DNA of 30,553 bases from a virus: the IMG/VR virus record IMGVR_UViG_3300046001_005505, positions 1 through 30,553 of that record; one strand, 5' to 3'. This document shows positions 16,746-22,936 of this stretch, piece after piece (positions within the stretch are counted from its first letter, which is position 1; each line of letters starts with the position of its first letter). The position numbers and the translations under genes were made by a program. The notes beneath the pieces were generated by a model. The model was not told the DNA's origin. It was given only the letters and a program-made list of their open reading frames with translations, and did no database searches.

Positions 16746-16949
16746 TCACATTGAAGAGCCAAACATAAGTCGTTCGTTAATCTCGCTTTGCAGCTTGATC
16801 TCGTCTTCTTTGCGAAGCTCTGTGGGCTTGGCAAACTCCGGGTAAGCGATGGTCTGGACAAACCTAACCTTTACGTCCCTTGCCTCGAAGCACTCCACTC
16901 CCAACGCCTTCATTTGCTCGGTCAACTGTACTATTTCCTGCGGTGTCAT
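16746..16949 (-). CDS. Small hypothetical protein, 67 aa, overlapping the upstream gene
   Basis: The ATG at 16949 is chosen because an AAGGAG ribosome site lies six bases upstream; the longer reading from 16988 lacks such a site. The 67-residue product is helical and charged: TPQEIVQLTEQMKALGVECF at the start and RKEDEIKLQSEINERLM near the end. It overlaps the last 86 bases of the preceding gene in another frame and ends nine bases before the portal start. No family is recognised. Placement between terminase and portal is a common site for small phage assembly genes. Confidence 0.65.
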   Translation of the reverse strand: MTPQEIVQLTEQMKALGVECFEARDVKVRFVQTIAYPEFAKPTELRKEDEIKLQSEINERLMFGSSM

Positions 16950-17151
16950 CAGCAACTCCTTCGTTTTCGATTTCAAACCAAGGCACATTATACATCGAAA
17001 TCATCACGACACGCTTGGTTTCTTTGCATTCGACGCGCCAACAGTTTAGCGGCCCGTCCCATGCGATGTTGTATTTGTCAGGTGTGAAGCTAGACACATA
17101 GTTCTGCCCTACCTTTGCAGCCTGATATGCCTGCAGGTGCTTTACGCGCAT
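16864..17151 (-). CDS. Small hypothetical protein, 95 aa
   Basis: The ATG at 17151 overlaps the stop of the acetyltransferase-like gene (TGATG) and has a GGGAG ribosome site. A GTG one codon upstream is possible. Residues 1-60 look like a compact beta-rich fold (DKYNIAWDGPLNCWRVECKE, then VVMISMYNVPWFEIENEG). The last 30 residues, in the overlap with the next gene, are Gly/Arg/Lys-rich and low in structure, as often happens when a reading frame is constrained by an overlap. I do not recognise a function. Confidence 0.6.
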   Translation of the reverse strand: MRVKHLQAYQAAKVGQNYVSSFTPDKYNIAWDGPLNCWRVECKETKRVVMISMYNVPWFEIENEGVADDTAGNSTVDRANEGVGSGVLRGKGRKG

Positions 17152-17549
17152 CACGTTCTCCCGATTAGAAAGAATGGATTATAGATCGCCCGGTGCTTGC
17201 ATGCGAGAAGGCCTGTCAGTTTCCCACCCTCGCAGCAGTATTGAATCAGTCCGGGATTCTCACCGAAAGACTCACGCAGGAGCGATGAGAACACGCCAAG
17301 GCGGCGAAAGGGTTCCTTCACATATGCATACACGATGCAGGGTGCCGGCTCAGTGAGACCACAGAACCACCCGACAAGCGATTCCTCGCCGTCCATATCG
17401 ACCGATGCCATGGTGATGCAGGGGAGCAGCTTCGGGATGATGCGAACGAGGTCAGATGCAGCAAGCCCCGTCAGGTGTGCAGAATGCAGCCATGAATTAT
17501 GGATGAAGTTGATGTGCTCAGATGTAGCTTTCCTGAAATCGATGTTCAT
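17151..17549 (-). CDS. GNAT-type acetyltransferase-like protein, 132 aa
   Basis: The order of elements fits the GNAT fold: an N-terminal IDFRKATSEHINFIHNSWLH, a central beta strand VGWFCGLTEP, strand IVYAYVKEPF, then the acetyl-CoA loop/helix RRLGVFSSLLRESFG, matching the Q/R-x-x-G-x-G/A pattern with G-V in place of G-x-G. It is short but complete for the core. Such genes occur near terminase and portal in several podoviruses, where the substrate is unknown. Its ATG overlaps the large-terminase stop (ATGA). Acyl transfer is inferred from fold only, and the loop is slightly degenerate. Confidence 0.7.
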   Translation of the reverse strand: MNIDFRKATSEHINFIHNSWLHSAHLTGLAASDLVRIIPKLLPCITMASVDMDGEESLVGWFCGLTEPAPCIVYAYVKEPFRRLGVFSSLLRESFGENPGLIQYCCEGGKLTGLLACKHRAIYNPFFLIGRT

Positions 17550-18943
17550 CGAAATAACTCACCCCATGGGTCTGTTTGGGTTTCCTGTTGTGCTCTTGTT
17601 GCCTGTTCGACTTGCTTGATCATATCGCGTTCTTCACGGGCAATCCATGCAGCGGAGCCGATAGCAAGGGGCTCGGGACGTTCAACAGATAAATAGTGTC
17701 TAACATAACGCATGGAATATAAACAACTGTCCGTTTTATCATTTGGAAGTGATGGATCTTCCTTGCGCCTATCATCATAGGTCAGAGTCTGAAACTGGTG
17801 TTCAAGTTCCTCGCATCCTGGGAGCGTGAACACTCGGCCATCGATGAAGTCACCGTTCAGTGTGGCAATGAAGGACATCTTGTCGGTCTTCTCTGCAGCG
17901 CGAACCGGGAGACCGTAGCGCTGGCGAAACTCTTCTGTGATGCTTTTGCCGAGGCCACCCGTGTCGCACACGATAGCCTCAAGGTCATACTGTGCATGCA
18001 CGCCCTGCACGATCTCTGCAATGCGAGAAGGGATGAGCCCTGAAATGCCCCAACAGCGCATGATGTAGGCGTTCGGGCAGGTGGCAGAATAGGCCACGAG
18101 GGCAAACGCAGTCTGATCGTGCCATCCATAGTCGAGACCGAGGACGTAGTTCCAGTCGTGACCAGCGGGGAGTTCGGTGGCTTTGTTCTTTAGAGGATTC
18201 CATCTGTAAACCAGGGCATCGAGGTCAAGACACCACTCGCCGAGGTATTGCCTGCGGTAGGTGGGATTGTCTTCTGTCCAACCCTTGCGTTTTTTCAGCT
18301 TCTCAAGCCAATCACGGGCGTGTGGGAGGTGCGGGTTATCGAAGAGACTCCACTTATGCCGTGAGAAAGAACTATGGGGGCTGGCAATCGCGTTGTAGAA
18401 ATAGCCGTTCGGGATCGGCCCAGGCGTGCCTAAGAGCCACAGGTCGCCGCTCAAGTCGAGTAGTGCAGGCGAGAGTACATCGTCGATAAGGTATTCAACG
18501 TGTGAGCCGAAGGACTGTGCCTCATCGATGATGACTCTTTTCCACTTATTGCCGAGAAGCCTATCGATGAGGCCCGGTGAGTCGGCACCGATGAGCCAGA
18601 TGCGAGAATTGTTCGCAGTCTCGACGCAAAGCTTGGAGTTCTTGAGCTCAATTTTGTTGCCGAGAAGTGCTTTCATCTCATGAAACTTCGGCCACATAAT
18701 CTTTTCAGAACTCTGCCGGGTCAAGCCCAGGTAAAGCACATCGCAGTTGTCATGCGAGAAAGCGGCCTCTAGGCATCCTGCAGTTGCAACGTGGGACTTC
18801 CCTGCGCGTCGGGTGCAGCATGCTGCCTTCCACTCTGATGTGTCATCGAGAAACGCCCGCTGTGCATCGAAGAGCTGTGCCGTGATGCGATACTTCGGAT
18901 CACGCAGTTTGAGGATGCGGGCAGCGAGGTCTTGGATGGTCAT
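17546..18943 (-). CDS. terL: Terminase large subunit, 465 aa
   Basis: Packaging ATPase and nuclease. Numbered from the preferred start, the Walker A-type loop CTRRAGKS is at 43-50 and Walker B VIIDEA at 137-142. The coupling motif region LWLLGTPGP follows. The RNase H-like nuclease domain shows GLDYGWHDQTAF (about 269-280), CDTGG (326-330) and NDKTDS (401-406), giving the acidic metal-binding residues. The ATG at 18943 overlaps the methylase stop as ATGA; an ATG four codons upstream is the alternative. Length is normal for the family. It should bind the portal and the small subunit. A ParB-like gene and a methylase separate it from the likely small subunit. Confidence 0.93.
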   Translation of the reverse strand: MTIQDLAARILKLRDPKYRITAQLFDAQRAFLDDTSEWKAACCTRRAGKSHVATAGCLEAAFSHDNCDVLYLGLTRQSSEKIMWPKFHEMKALLGNKIELKNSKLCVETANNSRIWLIGADSPGLIDRLLGNKWKRVIIDEAQSFGSHVEYLIDDVLSPALLDLSGDLWLLGTPGPIPNGYFYNAIASPHSSFSRHKWSLFDNPHLPHARDWLEKLKKRKGWTEDNPTYRRQYLGEWCLDLDALVYRWNPLKNKATELPAGHDWNYVLGLDYGWHDQTAFALVAYSATCPNAYIMRCWGISGLIPSRIAEIVQGVHAQYDLEAIVCDTGGLGKSITEEFRQRYGLPVRAAEKTDKMSFIATLNGDFIDGRVFTLPGCEELEHQFQTLTYDDRRKEDPSLPNDKTDSCLYSMRYVRHYLSVERPEPLAIGSAAWIAREERDMIKQVEQATRAQQETQTDPWGELFR

Positions 18944-19962
18944 TTTCCATTCCAATACAGCTTCTCTTGCTTGACTTTGTTTGACTCACCCGACTGCGTG
19001 AGCAGGCATCGCTTATCCACGGTGTACACTAGCTTGAAACGAGGATCTGCAACGTCATATTCGGATATGAACACGGGAAACTCTCTTGAGGACGCCCAAT
19101 CGAAGAAATCTTTATGTGAGAATGAGTTGCCGTATTCTGCAGTTCCTTTGTACGGGATATCACAATAGACCACAGAATTAGGCTCAATGATCACATCTCG
19201 ATAGTCGCCAGAGGTGATGTGCAACTGCTGCAACTGCTGCAACCGCTGCAACTGCTCCAACTGCTGCAACCGCTGCAACTGCTGCAACCGCTCCAACTGC
19301 TGCAACCGCTGCAACTGCTGCAACCGCTCCAACTGCTCCAACTGCTGCAACTGCTGCAACCGCTCCAACTCTTGAAACGGTCGATGCGCCGCAAGGCTCT
19401 GTCTCTGCTTATCAGAGAGGTATTGATGCAATACCTTCGGGAGTTTCGTCTTGCGGTAGTGCTCAATCAATTGTCGCACATAGTATCGACGTTGCTTGAT
19501 TGTCTTGGCAATAGCGGGCCACTTGCTGAACCTGAGCACTTCGGATGCCAGTGCGTCGAACTCATCGAACACAACAGCCATGTGCATGCTGCGCTTGCAT
19601 GGCTCAATCTCCTCTGAGAAGAGATAGTCATCTCCGTTGTTCCCAAAGCTCCAACATGAGCACACATAACCATCGGTGTACTTCTTGGCATGGAACTCTT
19701 CGCGAGAAACCCACGGTGGCTTGAACACGTCATAGGAGAACTCGCCCGCTATGGCACGCTTGAGCGTTTCAGCTATGTGTGCCTTCAGTTCATTGTAGTG
19801 AAAATGAGAATACTTCTTAGCCTTGTTCAATGCCATGTAGTGCGCCATTGCACCACCACCGCCGAACAGATCATAGAAGTGTTCAGCCTTGGGAAAGTTC
19901 ATGGCGAGGCTGGCAGCGATGTTAGACTTGCTGCCCATATAGGGAATCCCATATTCGCTCAT
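18940..19962 (-). CDS. DNA adenine-N6 methyltransferase (D12/Dam class) with internal LQ repeat, 340 aa
   Basis: Class-alpha adenine methylase layout: YMGSK at 8-12, the SAM-binding motif DLFGGGGA at 31-38, a helical and target-recognition region, then catalytic motif IV as DIPY at 268-271 (Ile in place of the usual Pro) followed by KGT. Between them, residues about 198-247 are sixteen (Q/E)(Q/R)L triplets coded by a 9-bp repeat. Target sequence cannot be read from the protein; GATC is a plausible guess given the GATC-rich locus at 22585-22838. The start overlaps the ParB-like stop (ATGA) and the end overlaps the terminase start. It may protect phage DNA from host nucleases or mark it for replication or packaging. 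Confidence 0.9.
   Translation of the reverse strand: MSEYGIPYMGSKSNIAASLAMNFPKAEHFYDLFGGGGAMAHYMALNKAKKYSHFHYNELKAHIAETLKRAIAGEFSYDVFKPPWVSREEFHAKKYTDGYVCSCWSFGNNGDDYLFSEEIEPCKRSMHMAVVFDEFDALASEVLRFSKWPAIAKTIKQRRYYVRQLIEHYRKTKLPKVLHQYLSDKQRQSLAAHRPFQELERLQQLQQLEQLERLQQLQRLQQLERLQQLQRLQQLEQLQRLQQLQQLHITSGDYRDVIIEPNSVVYCDIPYKGTAEYGNSFSHKDFFDWASSREFPVFISEYDVADPRFKLVYTVDKRCLLTQSGESNKVKQEKLYWNGK
19222..19371 (-). repeat. 9-bp tandem repeat inside the methylase gene
   Basis: About sixteen units of CAAC(T/C)GCT(G/C) on the plus strand, in frame with the methylase. Only two positions vary. On the coding strand this makes Q or E at the first residue and Q or R at the second, with Leu always third. 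Multiples of 9 bp would be gained or lost by slippage without breaking the frame. Confidence 0.95.
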
Positions 19963-20534
19963 GACGACTTCACCTTGAATCCCTTGCCGTTCAGCTCCCG
20001 GAAAAGGCTCTCTTGCTGCTCTTCGTTTTGCAGAGTCACAGTCAAGATGAACTTGCGTTCCTTCTCAGAGTCCTCATCCTCATCAGGGAGATTCGGTGTA
20101 AACTCGATACCGGCAAGGATGGCCTCGCACTCCTGCTCTGAGAAACCAGTAAGCAGGGCATCAAAGTTCTCATCCTTCAGCTCTGCAATCTCGATTCGGA
20201 GAAGGTCATCGTCCCAACCTGCGTTCAATCCTATGCGGTTATCCGCCAAAATATATGCCCGCTTCTGAGTCTCTGTGAGGTGCTCAACGCGAATGCATGG
20301 CACGTTGGCTAGCTTTAGCTTCTGCGCTGCAAGCACACGTCCATGGCCCGCAATGATGCCATTGTCTGCGTCGGCAATGACGGGGCTTATGAATCCGAAC
20401 TCCCGAATGGACGCGGCGATCTGAGACACCTGCTCAGGACTGTGAGTGCGTGCGTTGCGGGCATACGGAATCAGTGCCTCGATAGGCACCAACTCATACC
20501 GTCCCACGCCCGATAATGCTTTGGAGTTCTTCAT
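19959..20534 (-). CDS. ParB-like (ParB/Srx fold) protein, 191 aa
   Basis: The N-terminal 100 residues are a ParB N-terminal-type domain: VPIEALIPYARNARTHS, then QIAASIREFGFISPVIAD, the catalytic/CTP-site-like GHGR at 63-66, and LADNRIGLNAGWDDDLL. The C-terminal part has an acidic linker and a small alpha/beta end (FILTVTLQNEEQQESLFREL) common in phage ParB-like proteins. In many phages this domain is fused to or next to a DNA methylase; here it directly precedes one with an ATGA overlap. The ATG follows a GAGGA ribosome site and lies inside the 3' end of the upstream gene (41-base overlap). It may act as a DNA-binding partner of the methylase; plasmid-type partition is not implied. Confidence 0.82.
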   Translation of the reverse strand: MKNSKALSGVGRYELVPIEALIPYARNARTHSPEQVSQIAASIREFGFISPVIADADNGIIAGHGRVLAAQKLKLANVPCIRVEHLTETQKRAYILADNRIGLNAGWDDDLLRIEIAELKDENFDALLTGFSEQECEAILAGIEFTPNLPDEDEDSEKERKFILTVTLQNEEQQESLFRELNGKGFKVKSS

Positions 20535-21135
20535 CTGTCATCCTCGTAAGTCTCTCAATTGTGGCTTCGGGAGTCACGTCAATGATGGGTGACTCGGTGT
20601 GTGTTTCCTTCTGCGATATCTCGACCTGCTTAACTTCAGCAAAGAGTGCCGGGAATATCCGTTCAAGATATGCAAGGGCAGCACGCCAATCTCTCTCGGC
20701 ACCTTGTCGGATGCGAGAGATCCACCACAGCAGGTTTTGTGCCTGGGCCTTGTTTACCTGGGCCGCAAGGTTCTCATCGTCCTGCATCCACTTGCGAAGG
20801 GCACTGCGCTGCACGTTTGCCAGCAAGCAGGCGTAGTCGATTGGGAGACCTGCCCGGATAGCCCTGCAGATCTCTTCGATGACTCCCTCGACGTCGCTTT
20901 GCTCAACCGCTTTGACGCCTCGGGCGACGGGTCCACGACACGGGGCACGGTCGGGACGTTTCATGTGTGCGACCTTGACTGCCTCGTCGAATAGGCCATC
21001 GGACCGACGCCACATGTAAACGGTTCGTTCTGTGATTCCGACCGCCACGACGGCTTTGTGCATGGAGATACCCGTGCCGAGTTCCTGCAGTATCTGTTGC
21101 TTGAATGCTTGTATCTGTTCTGGTGTGTACGCCAT
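20494..21135 (-). CDS. Putative terminase small subunit with two HTH motifs, 213 aa
   Basis: Two helix-turn-helix candidates are visible: SMHKAVVAVGITERTVYMWR (about 24-43) and PIDYACLLANVQRSALRKWM further on. The segment after the second, ENLAAQVNKAQAQNLLWW then AERDWRAALAYLERIFPALF, is the usual pattern of small terminase subunits that recognise packaging sites. The gene heads the structural operon, as expected. A regulator is the alternative reading, since a palindrome abuts its start. The ATG has only a weak ribosome site (AGG one base away), which is unusual for this genome. Two genes lie between it and the large subunit. Confidence 0.65.
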   Translation of the reverse strand: MAYTPEQIQAFKQQILQELGTGISMHKAVVAVGITERTVYMWRRSDGLFDEAVKVAHMKRPDRAPCRGPVARGVKAVEQSDVEGVIEEICRAIRAGLPIDYACLLANVQRSALRKWMQDDENLAAQVNKAQAQNLLWWISRIRQGAERDWRAALAYLERIFPALFAEVKQVEISQKETHTESPIIDVTPEATIERLTRMTDEELQSIIGRGTV

Positions 21136-21139
21136 ACCT

Positions 21140-21160
21140 AGTATAGTATCACACTATACT
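21140..21160. promoter_or_regulatory. Palindromic operator-like site before the packaging operon
   Basis: AGTATAGT (21140-21147) and ACTATACT (21153-21160) are a perfect 8-bp inverted repeat with a 5-bp spacer. It ends four bases upstream of the ATG at 21135, in the divergent AT-rich gap shared with the plus-strand nuclease gene. It could bind a repressor or form an RNA hairpin. I could not place a convincing -35/-10 pair beside it. Confidence 0.55.
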
Positions 21161-21208
21161 TCTTGATACCACTCTATGATATTATCTAGACATAACAAGG
21201 ACATAGAC

Positions 21209-21703
21209 ATGTCGCTGCGTGATAAGCTGATTGCATCTGCCCAGACTCAGGGCGAGTGGCTCACTTCATCTGCTCGAGTTTCCAAGACCGCCATCGACGG
21301 CAAAGCCTCCCCGCTCCCTCATCCATGGCGCAAGAAAGTCCCCGGCCTTTTGGAAGCTCAAATCATGCGAGAGGTGCGCTCAGTGCTCGCGAGAAGCGGT
21401 TGCTGGTATCGACGCATCGAAGGCGGTGGAAAGCTGCTCCACAGCGGGTCTGTGGCAGTCATGGCCAAGAGTGAGATGGTTGGCATGCCGGACTGGATTG
21501 CGTGTCAGTCTGGGAGGCTGTTGGGCATTGAAGTGAAAGCACCTGGGGGCAAGGTCAGTGCCTCGCAGGTTGCAACACTCTCGGCGATGCAGATTGCCGG
21601 GGCCCGGGTGTGCATCTGCGTGTCGGCTTCGGCACTGATGGACTGGGTTCACGGGTGGTACTTGGGTCAGGAGACCGTGGAAGGGATTCTCGTCGTGGGA
21701 TAA
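21209..21703 (+). CDS. VRR-NUC domain nuclease, 164 aa
   Basis: The C-terminal two thirds match the VRR-NUC fold of the PD-(D/E)XK nucleases: helix LLEAQIMREVRSVLARSG, then GMPDWI at 92-97 (the Asp), GIEVKAPGG (the Glu and Lys at 108-110), SASQVATLSAMQIAGARVCI with the conserved Gln. This gives a likely Holliday-junction or flap-type endonuclease in phage replication or recombination. The ATG at 21209 is chosen over an upstream one because it has a CAAGGA ribosome site. The N-terminal 40 residues are unassigned. It stands alone on the plus strand between two minus-strand blocks. Confidence 0.85.
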   Translation: MSLRDKLIASAQTQGEWLTSSARVSKTAIDGKASPLPHPWRKKVPGLLEAQIMREVRSVLARSGCWYRRIEGGGKLLHSGSVAVMAKSEMVGMPDWIACQSGRLLGIEVKAPGGKVSASQVATLSAMQIAGARVCICVSASALMDWVHGWYLGQETVEGILVVG

Positions 21704-21728
21704 AAAAACGGCCCTGGTCAGGAGCCGT
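21702..21728 (-). terminator. Intrinsic terminator for the minus-strand replication block
   Basis: ACGGC-CCTG-GT-CAGG-A-GCCGT forms a nine-base stem with one bulged base. The minus-strand transcript runs into seven U after it (21708-21702). The plus side has no U-tract. It lies about 80 bases after the stop of the last gene of the 24447-21808 block and touches the stop of the nuclease gene, separating it from the packaging operon. Confidence 0.88.
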
Positions 21729-21807
21729 CTCTGTGAAGCGAAGACCTGCAGTATACCGATGTATCCCGGAAGGTGCAAGCACCCCGCCTTGGGAAGCTAT
21801 GGCGTTC

Positions 21808-22020
21808 TCAGCTCATAGTCCTGGTGATCTCGTAGCGCACCTTGGCATCAGCACCCTTGGGCTCCCTATCCCAACCCCGGCTTAGGACATAGCTGCAGTC
21901 AACATCCTCCCAGAATAGGGGCTTGCCTTCCCTCTTATCTGCCATGGTCTGCAGAACCTCGATGGGAAACCAGAAATTAGAGCAGATGAAAGTCCCGTCA
22001 GTCGATTTCAGGCATGGCAT
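21808..22020 (-). CDS. Small hypothetical protein, 70 aa
   Basis: The ATG at 22020 is chosen because an AAAGGAGG ribosome site lies nine bases upstream, within the end of the preceding gene; the longer frame from 22092 overlaps that gene. The 70-residue product has two early cysteines, FICSNFWFPIEVLQTMADKR, an acidic WEDVDCSYVL segment and a basic end. No family is recognised. It is co-transcribed with the winged-helix gene in front of it and ends about 80 bases before a terminator. Confidence 0.65.
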   Translation of the reverse strand: MPCLKSTDGTFICSNFWFPIEVLQTMADKREGKPLFWEDVDCSYVLSRGWDREPKGADAKVRYEITRTMS

Positions 22021-22022
22021 GG

Positions 22023-22538
22023 TCAGTCCTCCTTTGTTGGCGGTGCCAAGTGAACGATGGCCAGCTTTGGATATCTGCCATTCTCGGCCCACAGTGGGTT
22101 GCCGCTTGGCGCTTTGACGATGATCTTGTCTCGCGTAAAGAGTTCTTCCAGAACACCATCCAAGTCCGCAGTGCTGATTCGCAATGACCTAGCCATGGAT
22201 GCCCTATCCCTATATCCCCCCGCCCTCCTGAGGGAATCTATGACGCGCCGAGCGGTATCGGAGATGGTGCGATCGCGAGTCGGTGTGCGCAGGACGATGC
22301 GTTTGAGGGCGCTTACCCTTTGATCCTTCTCCCACCTTGGACGCTTTGCCTCAACGATAACGTAGCCCCATGGCCCAACGGCGGCATCGAGGTCAACCTG
22401 CGCAGCAGCAAACAGATCCGCGCTGGTATGGGGCAGCAGGTCGAATTCTGTATCTGCGATGGTGCCCCAATGACGGTAAGCCCCATCGACACCTCGCAGG
22501 ATCTCTCCATCGGCCGTTATTTTGAATTCTCTTTTCAC
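22023..22538 (-). CDS. Winged-helix-type DNA-binding protein, 171 aa, GTG start
   Basis: Residues about 97-164 (RVIDSLRRAGGYRDRASMAR then DKIIVKAPSGNPLW) closely match the C-terminal domain of the 435-aa ATPase across the non-coding region. This is a small winged-helix-like unit: three helices then a beta hairpin. Residues 1-90 form a separate alpha/beta part (LLPHTSADLFAAAQVDLDAA, GYVIVEAKRPRWEK) of unknown fold. The GTG at 22538 is chosen for its GGAGG ribosome site; an upstream ATG frame is mostly non-conserved-looking. The gene borders the repeat-rich locus, so it may bind there (inference). Confidence 0.7.
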   Translation of the reverse strand: MKREFKITADGEILRGVDGAYRHWGTIADTEFDLLPHTSADLFAAAQVDLDAAVGPWGYVIVEAKRPRWEKDQRVSALKRIVLRTPTRDRTISDTARRVIDSLRRAGGYRDRASMARSLRISTADLDGVLEELFTRDKIIVKAPSGNPLWAENGRYPKLAIVHLAPPTKED

Positions 22539-22621
22539 TCCATACCTCCGGTTGCTATGATTTAGAGCAACGGACTGGTAGCAGGATCTGGGAGGGCTGA
22601 AAAGTGGAAAAAACGGGATTT

Positions 22622-22656
22622 GGAAAATGTTCACACGGGTTCACATGAGATCACAT
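22622..22656. repeat. 35-bp inverted repeat, left arm (outer)
   Basis: Exact reverse complement of 22831-22865 over all 35 bases, compared base by base. It begins GGAAAATGTTCACACGGG and ends GATCACAT. Flanks show no target-site duplication, so a small transposon with terminal repeats is not favoured. Confidence 0.97.
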
Positions 22657-22701
22657 CGGTATGTGATTCGTAAGTATGTAATATATATATATAATATATA
22701 T

Positions 22702-22719
22702 AAGATCACAAAGATCACA
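22702..22719. repeat. 18-bp inverted repeat, left arm (inner)
   Basis: AAGATCACAAAGATCACA, two GATCACA units nine bases apart. It is the exact reverse complement of 22768-22785 and starts at the end of the AT-rich tract. Confidence 0.97.
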
Positions 22720-22767
22720 TAGTCCTATAGGAGGATCGCCTTTTTTCTCTCCCCCCACCAGGGAGAG

Positions 22768-22785
22768 TGTGATCTTTGTGATCTT
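22768..22785. repeat. 18-bp inverted repeat, right arm (inner)
   Basis: TGTGATCTTTGTGATCTT, two TGTGATC units nine bases apart, mirroring the left inner arm. A short extra inverted repeat, CTCTCCC (22747-22753) with GGGAGAG (22761-22767), abuts it. Confidence 0.97.
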
Positions 22786-22830
22786 TGGTTCTTTCTCGTT
22801 TCATTCTCCCGGCTTGGCGATCACAATGGC

Positions 22831-22865
22831 ATGTGATCTCATGTGAACCCGTGTGAACATTTTCC
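22831..22865. repeat. 35-bp inverted repeat, right arm (outer)
   Basis: Partner of the arm at 22622-22656. It starts six bases before the T-rich end of the terminator that closes the 435-aa gene's transcript, so it lies outside both neighbouring coding regions. Confidence 0.97.
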
Positions 22866-22871
22866 GGGGCA

Positions 22872-22902
22872 AAAACAGAAACCCGTGGACTTGCCACGGG
22901 TT
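22872..22902 (-). terminator. Intrinsic terminator after the ATPase gene
   Basis: AACCCGTGG (22880-22888) pairs perfectly with CCACGGGTT (22894-22902) around a five-base loop. On the minus strand it is followed by TCTGTTTTTG. It lies 35 bases after the stop at 22937 and isolates the repeat locus from upstream transcription. Confidence 0.85.
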
Positions 22903-22936
22903 ATCTCTCACAGAGTACTTTGAGCTGGCTTGAGAG

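Larger units (their letters stand above)
22539..22936. other. Non-coding repeat-rich locus, candidate replication origin or control site
   Basis: No credible gene in 398 bases. It holds a perfect 35-bp inverted repeat, a nested perfect 18-bp inverted repeat, an AT tract (about 22675-22703, mostly alternating A and T), and seven copies of GATCACA or its complement. Starts on the plus strand are 22649, 22704, 22713 and 22819 for GATCACA, and 22768, 22777 and 22832 for TGTGATC. Nine GATC sites lie between 22585 and 22838. An AT-rich unwinding tract next to iterons beside a replication-type ATPase gene is a usual origin layout. This is inference from structure; no replication data exist here. Confidence 0.6.

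Noticed and set aside
22675-22703. Promoter from the AT-rich tract
   Set aside because: The alternating A/T stretch offers TATAAT-like words on both strands but no matching -35 at the right distance, and no gene follows closely.
22622-22865. Miniature transposon with 35-bp terminal inverted repeats
   Set aside because: No target-site duplication in the flanks, and the inner iterons and AT tract fit a control locus better. Kept only as an alternative.
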